From positions 1 to 5,910 of the forward strand of contig JAJYGO010000451.1 of NCBI GenBank assembly GCA_021785115.1: 5,910 bases of DNA, written 5' to 3'. This DNA is from Chloroflexota bacterium (lineage in GTDB: Bacteria > Chloroflexota > Limnocylindria > Limnocylindrales > CSP1-4). The translations under genes and the position numbers were made by a program. The notes beneath the pieces are model-generated. The model searched no databases, was not told where the DNA came from, and worked only from the letters and a program-made list of their open reading frames with translations. Shown here piece by piece: positions 1 through 5,056 of the stretch (positions within the stretch are counted from its first letter, which is position 1; every line of letters begins with the position of its first letter).

Positions 1-192
1 ACGTGCAGTGGTGAGCTCATGACATGCCCCCATCGGCATCCCAGAGGGCTGCCACTGGCAGACGGGTCGCCTCTCGGCGCCCCCGAGCGATCGCTACGGC
101 CGTTGCGTGGCCCGCGGATTCGCACCCTCGAAGCCGTGCGGTTCTCCGGGCCCCACCCGCAACGCGAGGCCTGCAATTGCACAGGTGCGACC
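1..192. other. Region after the glycosyltransferase; no supported gene
   Basis: No coding frame is convincing here. Two short inverted repeats occur: ctgcc/ggcag with a 3-base loop at 49-61, and the 10-base palindrome tgcaattgca at 172-181. Neither is followed by a T-tract on the minus strand, so I do not call a terminator. At the edge, a minus-strand ATG at 20-18 (reading MSSPLHV) has a G5 run six bases upstream (31-27) and could start a further co-directional gene, but only seven codons are visible. Confidence 0.3.
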
Positions 193-927
193 TCATCGCG
201 AAGGCTCCTGGATCGCAAGCCGAGCTTCACTGGATCGGCGCGTCAGCCATTCTCCGTGCTTGCTCACCAGGTACCCGTAGACCTCTGCCATTCGGGCCGA
301 CGCCTCTGTGTTGCGACTCGGGCCGGTTGAGATGCGGTACAGGTATTCCGTGTTGCTGCACTTCTTGAACGTGAAACCTGCTCTCGCGGTCCTCAACCAG
401 AAGTCCCAGTCCTCGTATCCGAGCACCATCTCCTCGTCGAAACCGCCCACAGTCTCCCAGACCTGTCGTCGAAACATGGCGCCTGCATTGACATAGTTGC
501 GCTGGCGGAGGAGATCGATGTCGAATTCCGGGAATCTGGATCGACCGTTGAAACCGCCGAAGAACTGCGAGTCCGCATAGGCCACGTCTGCCGGTGTGTA
601 CTTGAGCGTACGCCACAACTTGTGGACGTAGTCCGGTGGGATCCTGTCATCGGCGTCGACGCACAGCACGAACTTGCTTGGAGTCGATGCGATGCCTGTG
701 TTGCGAGCCGCGCTGGTCTTTCGATTGGTGGCCAGCCTGAGGCCGACCACGCCGGCGACGGTCTGCTGCAATTGGTCGATGACTTGCCAGCTGCCGTCGG
801 TGCTGCCGTCATCGACGATGCAGACGGAATACTGGCAGGTCGTCTTGCTCGACCGGATGGAGTCGATGAGTTCCTTGAGGTATGGACCGTGGTTGTAACA
901 CGGGATCACGATGAGAAGCTCGAGCAT
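193..927 (-). CDS. Family-2 glycosyltransferase (GT-A fold)
   Basis: This 244-residue enzyme should transfer a sugar from a nucleotide-sugar donor, by inversion, to an unknown acceptor. It opens with LIVIPCYNHGPYL (5-17), the GT2 nucleotide-binding strand. IVDDGSTDGS (37-46) follows, then ARNTGIA (74-80), the metal-binding DADD (91-94), GAMFRRQVWETVGGFDEEM (149-167) and GYEDWDFWLR (170-179), whose ED pair carries the likely catalytic base. There are no transmembrane segments or signal peptide, so it is cytosolic or loosely membrane-bound. The ATG at 927 lacks a good Shine-Dalgarno but places the first strand at the usual distance. GC is about 55-62% in blocks I counted, against about 70-80% in the flagellar genes, which suggests a separate origin. 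Its position after csrA makes flagellin glycosylation possible; cell-wall or capsule glycan synthesis is equally open. Confidence 0.92.
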   Translation of the reverse strand: MLELLIVIPCYNHGPYLKELIDSIRSSKTTCQYSVCIVDDGSTDGSWQVIDQLQQTVAGVVGLRLATNRKTSAARNTGIASTPSKFVLCVDADDRIPPDYVHKLWRTLKYTPADVAYADSQFFGGFNGRSRFPEFDIDLLRQRNYVNAGAMFRRQVWETVGGFDEEMVLGYEDWDFWLRTARAGFTFKKCSNTEYLYRISTGPSRNTEASARMAEVYGYLVSKHGEWLTRRSSEARLAIQEPSR

Positions 928-1145
928 GTCCGTATCTCGTGCAGCGGCACCTGGGCCACCAGGTCCAGCGACGCCGGCTCCGGCTCGTTGTTGCGTGCAG
1001 CCCAGAGAGGCGTCGAGGTCCTTGCGACCCGGATCGGCCGGACAATCAGATCATGCGCTCGGTTCCGGATCCGATCCACGACCCAACCCGGGTAGGGAGA
1101 AACCCTGATGACCCGCGCGATCTGGCGACGAACCGCGAGCGGCAC
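906..1145 (-). CDS. Doubtful 79-residue ORF bridging csrA and the glycosyltransferase
   Basis: A GTG-started frame spans the csrA-glycosyltransferase gap, overlapping the csrA 3' end by 95 bases and the glycosyltransferase start by 22. The translation (VIRVSPYPGWVVDRIRNRAH, then IRVARTSTPLWAARNN) is less Arg/Pro-monotonous than the obvious shadow frames and contains two Trp. I recognise no family, and there is no Shine-Dalgarno. It could be a small gene, a decayed remnant of a longer gene entering csrA in another frame, or a chance frame. The large overlap with csrA argues against an intact gene. Without it, 928-1050 is a 123-base gap with no clear promoter or terminator. Confidence 0.15.
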   Translation of the reverse strand: MPLAVRRQIARVIRVSPYPGWVVDRIRNRAHDLIVRPIRVARTSTPLWAARNNEPEPASLDLVAQVPLHEIRTCSSFSS

Positions 1146-1353
1146 TGACCAGGCCGATCAGGGTCGTCCGCGTGTGGGCGGACGCATCCGTCTCGTCCCG
1201 TACGGCTGTGACCAGCTCGGCGCGGACGACCGGCAGATACTTCGGCGCAGCGATGCCCAGCACGACACGGTCCCCCTGGATGCGCACCACGCGGATCTCC
1301 ACGTCCGGGCCGAGCAGGAGTGCCTGGCCGGCCCGGCGCGTCAGCGTCAGCAT
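1051..1353 (-). CDS. csrA: CsrA, carbon-storage/flagellin translation regulator
   Basis: CsrA is a dimeric RNA-binding protein that blocks ribosome binding sites carrying GGA motifs. In Bacillus-type systems its main target is the flagellin leader, and FliW antagonises it. The N-terminus MLTLTRRAGQALLLG and the core IQGDRVVLGIAAPKYLPVVRAEL are unmistakable. The RNA-contact residues Leu4, Arg6 and Arg44 are present. The product has 100 residues against the usual 60-80; the extra part (from about residue 58) is Arg/Ser/Gly-rich and ends SDPEPSA. Asn55, which in Bacillus CsrA is needed for FliW binding, is Thr here (DETDAS). The ATG overlaps the fliW stop and lacks a Shine-Dalgarno, so it probably depends on ribosomes finishing fliW. 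The 3' end lies where base composition starts to change. Confidence 0.95.
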   Translation of the reverse strand: MLTLTRRAGQALLLGPDVEIRVVRIQGDRVVLGIAAPKYLPVVRAELVTAVRDETDASAHTRTTLIGLVSAARGSSPDRAGHQGFSLPGLGRGSDPEPSA

Positions 1354-1808
1354 CAGCCCGGGACGCTGATCGGGGCGCGCAGCGGGAACTCCGCGTCGTC
1401 CAGCACGAGCTGCCGCGCGGTTCCTGCGGCCGGACCCACCACGATCGGGCCTGCCAGGTTCGCGGTGATCGTCGGCGGGTCGCCGTGGGTGGAGAGCAAC
1501 ACCAGGGACGTGGACCCGGGAGCGGCGAGCCCACGCGCGATCAGCGCCTTCACGGTGCCGGGGCGGACGTCATCGGCGAGCGCGGCCACCACCCCGAACC
1601 CCGGGTCGTCCAGCGAGTCGAGCCGGAACAAGCGCGCGCCCGGGAGCTGGGCCACGCCGAAGCGCCGCAACGCCGGCAGGCCCACCAGCCCCTCGGGCAG
1701 CGTCAGGTCGGCTGCGACCTCGCCGGCCGGATCGCCGGCCGGCCGCCCATGCGCATCGGCGGGCAGGTCGCCGGACGGACCGGCCTGGCGCCCGTCACTT
1801 GAGAACAT
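1353..1808 (-). CDS. fliW: FliW, flagellar assembly factor and CsrA antagonist
   Basis: FliW binds flagellin or CsrA: when flagellin is secreted, freed FliW sequesters CsrA and flagellin translation resumes. The 151-residue product has the family core from about residue 33: DLTLPEGLVGLPALRRFGVA (34-53), FRLDSLDDPGFGVVAAL (61-77), and the C-terminal ITANLAGPIVVGPAAGTARQLVL (114-136) followed by FPLRAPI. Residues 1-32 are a Gly/Pro/Ala/Asp-rich extension longer than usual, and include PAGDPAG. The ATG at 1808 lies inside flgL (14-base overlap) with only a weak Shine-Dalgarno. I see no in-frame ATG or GTG closer to the core, so I keep this start. The TGA overlaps the csrA ATG as TGATG, which would tie CsrA output to FliW output. 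Confidence 0.93.
   Translation of the reverse strand: MFSSDGRQAGPSGDLPADAHGRPAGDPAGEVAADLTLPEGLVGLPALRRFGVAQLPGARLFRLDSLDDPGFGVVAALADDVRPGTVKALIARGLAAPGSTSLVLLSTHGDPPTITANLAGPIVVGPAAGTARQLVLDDAEFPLRAPISVPG
1722..1743 (-). repeat. Perfect GC-only hairpin early in fliW
   Basis: The bases at 1722-1730 (gccggccgg) are the exact reverse complement of 1735-1743, giving a nine-pair all-G/C stem with a four-base loop (CGAT on the minus strand). It starts about 66 bases into fliW and encodes the PAGDPAG part of the N-terminal extension. It has no T-tract, so it is not an intrinsic terminator, and there is no GGA in the loop, so it is not a standard CsrA site. It may slow ribosomes or stabilise the message, or be a by-product of repeated GCC/GGC codons. 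Confidence 0.55.
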
Positions 1809-2703
1809 CGATCAGGCTCGTCTGCAGGATCTTCCCGGTGACCTGGAGGGCGGCGTTGTAGGTCAGCTGCTGTTGCTGGAGCTGGCTGATGGCGGCCGCC
1901 ATGTCCACGTCATCGAGGCTCGACAGGAGCTGCGTCACCGCCGTCTGCTGGTTCTGCAGGTTGGTCTGGGTCTGTTGCAGCCGGTTCGCTGCCGCGCCGA
2001 CCCTGGCGCGGGCAAACGTGAGCTGGTTGAGGCCCGACTGGATGTCCTGCAGGGTGGCGCCGGAGGGGGCGTTGCCGGCTACGAGGTCGCTCTGCAGCTC
2101 CGTCAGCGCCTTCAGCGCGGGGCCGAAGGACACGGCGTCCCCCGTGACGTTGATCTGGACCGCGACACCGGGGGAGATCCGCGCCCAGACCGGGTTCGAG
2201 TCGCCCTGGTAGGCGCCGACCAGGCCCGCAGCGGCCCAGGCCCCGCCGCTCTGTGCCGCCGGCGTGTACGCGTAGGGTGCCACGCTGCCGGTGCCGGAGA
2301 ACAGGTATGTGTCGCCCGTCCTGGTATTGGCGTCGGCGACGAGTTGCGCCGTGAGCTGGTCGACTTCGGTCTCGACGGCCTGCCGATCGGACGCGGTGAG
2401 TGTCCCGTTGGCGGCTTCGATGGCCAGCTCGTTGGCGCGCTGCATGACGGTGCCGGCGTCGGATAGCGCGGAGTCGGCCGCAGAGGTGAGATTGGTCGCC
2501 ACGTCGATGTTGCGCAGGTACTGGTTGATCTGTGCCAGCGCGTCGCTGGTCTGGATCGAGGAGACCACCGCGGTGGGATCGTCGGACGGCTTCAGCAGCT
2601 GCTTGCCGGAGCCGATCTGGTCCTGCGTGACCGACATGGCCTGCAGATTGGCCTCGGTGTTGAGCAGGGCGCTCTGGGCGATCATGCGATCGGTGATGCG
2701 CAT
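1795..2703 (-). CDS. flgL: FlgL, hook-filament junction protein 3 (HAP3)
   Basis: FlgL sits between FlgK and the first flagellin subunits and is flagellin-like at both ends. The 302-residue product starts MRITDRMIAQSALLN and carries the SGK..LKPSDDPT motif (32-44), the flagellin/FlgL N-terminal hallmark. YLFSGT (133-138) is the FlgL-typical motif before the variable domain. The C-terminus has ARARVGAAANRLQQTQTNLQ and then SLDDVDMAAAISQLQQQQLTY, matching the flagellin C-terminal coiled coil. The start at 2703 is set by the AGGAGG and by homology; the open frame extends upstream to 4215 only as an Arg/Gly/Pro-rich shadow of flgK. The final 14 bases overlap the start of fliW. No flagellin gene is present in the window, and this protein is too FlgL-like to be one. 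Confidence 0.96.
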   Translation of the reverse strand: MRITDRMIAQSALLNTEANLQAMSVTQDQIGSGKQLLKPSDDPTAVVSSIQTSDALAQINQYLRNIDVATNLTSAADSALSDAGTVMQRANELAIEAANGTLTASDRQAVETEVDQLTAQLVADANTRTGDTYLFSGTGSVAPYAYTPAAQSGGAWAAAGLVGAYQGDSNPVWARISPGVAVQINVTGDAVSFGPALKALTELQSDLVAGNAPSGATLQDIQSGLNQLTFARARVGAAANRLQQTQTNLQNQQTAVTQLLSSLDDVDMAAAISQLQQQQLTYNAALQVTGKILQTSLIDVLK

Positions 2704-2710
2704 GGCGACG

Positions 2711-2716
2711 CCTCCT
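2711..2716 (-). promoter_or_regulatory. Strong flgL Shine-Dalgarno overlapping the flgK stop
   Basis: AGGAGG reads on the minus strand at 2716-2711, seven bases before the flgL ATG (2703-2701), and shares two bases with the flgK TAG (2717-2715). It fixes the flgL start although the frame is open for about 1.5 kb upstream. The 11-mer GGCTGTAGGAG (2722-2712) recurs exactly at the flgM ribosome binding site (4978-4968). Confidence 0.85.
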
Positions 2717-4145
2717 ACAGCCCGACCACGCCGGTATGGTTGATGAGCTGGTCGAGCATCTGGTCCATCACCGTGATCACGCGCGAGGCCGCGTCGTAGC
2801 CGCGCTGGAAGAGGATCATGTTGGTTGCCTCTTCGTCCAGCGAGACGCCGCTCTCCGATTGGCGCTGGTTGGTGAGGTGCTGCACGATCAGGTTCTGGTT
2901 GCTCTGCATCGTGCTGGCCTGTTGTGAATCGCTGCCGATCTGCCCCACCAGGCTGGCGTAGAAGTCGGTGGCGGTCTGCTGGGCGCCGCCGGGGAACGAC
3001 AGCTGGGCCTGCTGCAGATCGGCGACGGCCCCCGCGATTTGAGCGAAGGGTGCGGTGGTGGTCGCTCCTGAGAGCGTGGAGACCTGTGTCGGGTCGCCGA
3101 CGAGCGTGGAGTTGACGGCGATGTTCGCCGCAGTCACGTCCGCCGGCATGCCGGTCGCAGCGGTGCCGTCCGTGAAGAACGGGGTGCTCCCGCCGGAACC
3201 TTCGTACGCAGCGTTCACTGCGGTGGCCACTCCGCTGGCCAGGGCGTCGACCTGAGCCTGGTACGCCGGCACCGTCGTATCGCGCAGCGAGAGGAGTGCG
3301 CCCAGGCTGCCCTGGTCGCCGCTCGCCACCGGCGCGCCGGTCGCCTGCCACGTCGGAACCGGGTGCCCGCTGGCGTTCGGCGTCGTCGTCATCGCCTGCG
3401 CGGTCGCCCCGCTCACCAGCGCCACACCGCCGATCGCCACCGTGACCGTGCCGTCCTGTTGCGGCTGGACGGCGATCGGCACGATCGCGCTGAGCTGATC
3501 GAGCGCGAGATCGCGCTGGTCCTCCAGGTCGTTGGCGTTCTGGCCGCTGACGGTCACGGCCTGGATCTGCTGGTTGAGCGAGGCGACCTGGCTGGCCAGA
3601 GTGTCGACCTGCTGGACCTGCTGGGTGACCTGGTAGTCGATCCCACTGACCACGTTGGTCAGCTGGGTGGATGCGCTGTTCAGCGCGGCCGCCAGGTTCT
3701 GCCCCTGCTCGACCACGGTCGCCATGGCGGCCGTCGACGTCGGCGAGGCTGTCAGGTCCTGCCAGGCCGCCCAGAACTGGCTGAGCGCATTGCCGATCCC
3801 GGAACTGCTCGGTTCGGGGAAGATCGTCTCGACCTGTGACAGTTCGTTCTGGCGCGCGGTCCATTGCCCGAGCACGCTGTTCTCCTGGCGGAACTGCTCG
3901 TCCACGAACGCGTCGCGCACGCGCTGAATCGCGGCCACCGTGACGCCGGTGCCCATCTGTCCCGCCTGGCCACTGCGGTTGAAGGCGGGCACCGGGTAGG
4001 GGGTGGACGCGACCAGCTCGACGCGCTGGCGCGAGTAGCCGTCCGTGTTGGCGTTCGCGGTGTTCTGCGCGGTGACATCCATCCCCGCCTGGTTGGCGAC
4101 CAGGGCGCTGAGGCCGATGTTGAGGCCCGCGAAGGTGGAGGTCAT
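2715..4145 (-). CDS. flgK: FlgK, hook-filament junction protein 1 (HAP1)
   Basis: FlgK is exported to the hook tip, where with FlgL it forms the adaptor between hook and filament. The product is 476 residues, within the family range. The N-terminus STFAGLNIGLSALVANQAG and the motif NTANANTDGYSRQ (28-40) are the family signature. A second conserved helical stretch follows (VRDAFVDEQFRQENSVLGQW, about 77-96), then FPEPSSSGIGNALSQFWAAW. The last 42 residues (SLDEEATNMILFQRGYDAAS onward) form the conserved C-terminal helix shared with hook and rod proteins. The middle, Ala/Thr/Val-rich and variable, is the surface-exposed domain. The ATG follows the flgN stop by two bases with only a weak Shine-Dalgarno, so coupling to flgN is likely. 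The TAG stop is embedded in the flgL ribosome binding site, 11 bases before flgL. Confidence 0.96.
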   Translation of the reverse strand: MTSTFAGLNIGLSALVANQAGMDVTAQNTANANTDGYSRQRVELVASTPYPVPAFNRSGQAGQMGTGVTVAAIQRVRDAFVDEQFRQENSVLGQWTARQNELSQVETIFPEPSSSGIGNALSQFWAAWQDLTASPTSTAAMATVVEQGQNLAAALNSASTQLTNVVSGIDYQVTQQVQQVDTLASQVASLNQQIQAVTVSGQNANDLEDQRDLALDQLSAIVPIAVQPQQDGTVTVAIGGVALVSGATAQAMTTTPNASGHPVPTWQATGAPVASGDQGSLGALLSLRDTTVPAYQAQVDALASGVATAVNAAYEGSGGSTPFFTDGTAATGMPADVTAANIAVNSTLVGDPTQVSTLSGATTTAPFAQIAGAVADLQQAQLSFPGGAQQTATDFYASLVGQIGSDSQQASTMQSNQNLIVQHLTNQRQSESGVSLDEEATNMILFQRGYDAASRVITVMDQMLDQLINHTGVVGL

Positions 4146-4147
4146 GG

Positions 4148-4660
4148 TCAGGCCCGTCGATCCAGGTACGGGGGCGCGGGGGCCGGTGCGTACCCGCCCG
4201 GCGCCCCGGCCTCACCCGCGCCTTGTGCGACGCGGGCGAGCAGGCGCACGGCGGCCGCGTCGAAACGCCACGCGCGCTCGATGAGGAGCGCGTTCTGGCG
4301 TGCGGTGGCGCGGAGCTGGTCCCGGAGTCGGACGATGCGCGCCGCCTCCGCGCGTCCCAGCATGCCGTCCGCCAACGCCTGCGTCGTGTGGGGCAGCAGG
4401 GTCTCGAGCTGCCCGAGGAGTGTCTCGGAGCGCTCGATCGACCCCGTCAGGGCGTCGCGGTCGTGGTGAATGACCGCGTCGCGCAGTGCGCGCTCCTCCT
4501 GCAACAGCCCGGCGAGGACACCCATGACGGCGCTGCCGGCATCCGGGCGGGCAGCGGTACCCGGTCGTCTGGTCGGTGGGTCGAGCTGCCCAACCGACCG
4601 AGCCTGGGATCGTGCGGCGTCCCGGCGGGGTGCGCCGGTCGTGGGCCGAGGGGTGGCCAT
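4148..4660 (-). CDS. flgN: FlgN-family type III export chaperone for FlgK/FlgL
   Basis: FlgN is a small cytoplasmic chaperone that binds the C-termini of FlgK and FlgL and delivers them to the export gate. Here it lies directly between flgM and flgK, its usual place. The 170-residue product has a helical core from about residue 46 to 150: LAGLLQEERALRDAVIHHD, then LLGQLETLLPHTTQALADG, then RLRDQLRATARQNALLIER, with heptad-like Leu/Ile spacing. Sequence conservation in this family is weak, so the call rests on helical pattern, length and position. Residues 1-45 are Arg/Pro/Ala-rich and look like a disordered extension. An internal ATG at 4525 (Met46) would remove it but has no visible Shine-Dalgarno. 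I prefer 4660 because it begins one base after the flgM stop. The Gly/Pro-rich tail ends in LDRRA, as does FlgM. Confidence 0.82.
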   Translation of the reverse strand: MATPRPTTGAPRRDAARSQARSVGQLDPPTRRPGTAARPDAGSAVMGVLAGLLQEERALRDAVIHHDRDALTGSIERSETLLGQLETLLPHTTQALADGMLGRAEAARIVRLRDQLRATARQNALLIERAWRFDAAAVRLLARVAQGAGEAGAPGGYAPAPAPPYLDRRA

Positions 4661-4661
4661 C

Positions 4662-4961
4662 TCAGGCCCGCCGGTCGAGGAGCCGGCTGGCGATCTGCTC
4701 GGGGTCGATCTGGTAGCGACCGTCGGCCAGCCGCTGTCGTGCGTCCGCCACGCGCTCCGTACGCACGTCGGGGGCCTGTTCGGCTGCGGCTACGGCTGCG
4801 TGCAGCTCCCGTGCGCGCGCCGATACCTCCACGGTTGCCGCGGCCCCGGCCCTGGGCGCCGCCCCGGCCTGCGTCTCCTCCGTCGCCGAGCTTCCCTGCC
4901 GCTCCGCGTGCGTGCGCGGCAGCGGAATCGCCTGGATCGTGGACTGGGGGTCGATCTTCAT
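4662..4961 (-). CDS. flgM: FlgM, anti-sigma-28 factor
   Basis: FlgM binds sigma-28 (FliA/SigD) and blocks late flagellar gene expression until it is exported through the finished hook-basal body. The 99-residue length is typical. The N-terminus (MKIDPQSTIQAI) is short, and residues 15-43 are polar, Ala-rich and probably disordered. The family's C-terminal sigma-binding part is clear: VEVSARARELHAAV (44-57), PDVRTERVADARQRLADG (64-81) and YQIDPEQIASRLL (83-95). The ATG at 4961 has a strong Shine-Dalgarno (AGGAGA, 5-base spacing). Its TGA lies one base before the flgN ATG, which fits the usual flgM-flgN pairing. No separate sigma-28 promoter is visible upstream, so expression seems tied to the upstream genes. 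The hairpin over its ribosome binding site suggests translational control. Confidence 0.93.
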   Translation of the reverse strand: MKIDPQSTIQAIPLPRTHAERQGSSATEETQAGAAPRAGAAATVEVSARARELHAAVAAAEQAPDVRTERVADARQRLADGRYQIDPEQIASRLLDRRA

Positions 4962-4966
4962 GGCCT

Positions 4967-4986
4967 TCTCCTACAGCCTCAGGAGA
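4967..4986 (-). promoter_or_regulatory. Hairpin sequestering the flgM Shine-Dalgarno
   Basis: On the minus-strand RNA, UCUCCU (4986-4981) is perfectly complementary to AGGAGA (4972-4967), giving six base pairs around an 8-base loop, GAGGCUGU. The 3' arm is the flgM Shine-Dalgarno, five bases before the ATG at 4961. The 5' arm contains the last codons and the first base of the stop of the 25-codon ORF. A ribosome terminating there would cover the 5' arm and free the Shine-Dalgarno. The pairing is read directly from the bases; the regulatory role is inferred. No T-tract follows, so it is not an intrinsic terminator. Confidence 0.5.
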
Positions 4987-5056
4987 GCAATCGGCGGTCG
5001 GGTCCGCCCACTTGAGAGGCGGGCGCCTGTACCGCCGCGGCGGGGCGTGCGCGCAT
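4979..5056 (-). CDS. Possible 25-residue leader ORF between rod gene and flgM
   Basis: An ATG at 5056-5054 overlaps the rod-gene stop as TGATG and opens a frame of 25 codons closed by TGA at 4981-4979. The peptide starts MRARPAAAVQ and ends GPDRRLLS: basic at both ends, Ala/Pro-rich in the middle, no membrane segment, no family recognised. It fills most of the only sizeable gap in the flagellar operon and stops 17 bases before the flgM ATG, inside a hairpin that pairs with the flgM Shine-Dalgarno. It has no clear Shine-Dalgarno of its own, so any translation would depend on ribosomes finishing the rod gene. A role as a coupling leader is inferred from position. It could equally be a chance ORF in GC-rich spacer. 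Confidence 0.35.
   Translation of the reverse strand: MRARPAAAVQAPASQVGGPDRRLLS

Noticed and set aside
172..181. Palindrome TGCAATTGCA downstream of the glycosyltransferase as operator or terminator
   Set aside because: A 10-base palindrome alone, with no T-tract, promoter or second copy, is too little evidence.
1029..1077. Inverted GGATCGG/CCGATCC and CCGG repeats after csrA as a terminator
   Set aside because: The stems are short, the long-range pair has a 33-base loop, and no T-tract follows on the minus strand.
1108..2466. Long plus-strand open frame (452 codons) antisense to csrA, fliW and flgL
   Set aside because: It crosses three well-supported genes and has the low-complexity composition typical of antisense frames in high-GC DNA.
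2704..4215. The flgL frame stays open for about 1.5 kb upstream, giving an apparent 806-residue protein
   Set aside because: The upstream part is an Arg/Gly/Pro/His-rich shadow of flgK; flgL has its own strong Shine-Dalgarno and a canonical N-terminus at 2703.
5032..5043. Perfect palindrome CCGCCGCGGCGG between rod gene and flgM
   Set aside because: It has no loop and no T-tract, and GC-only palindromes arise readily here; it may add structure to the leader ORF but supports no specific call.
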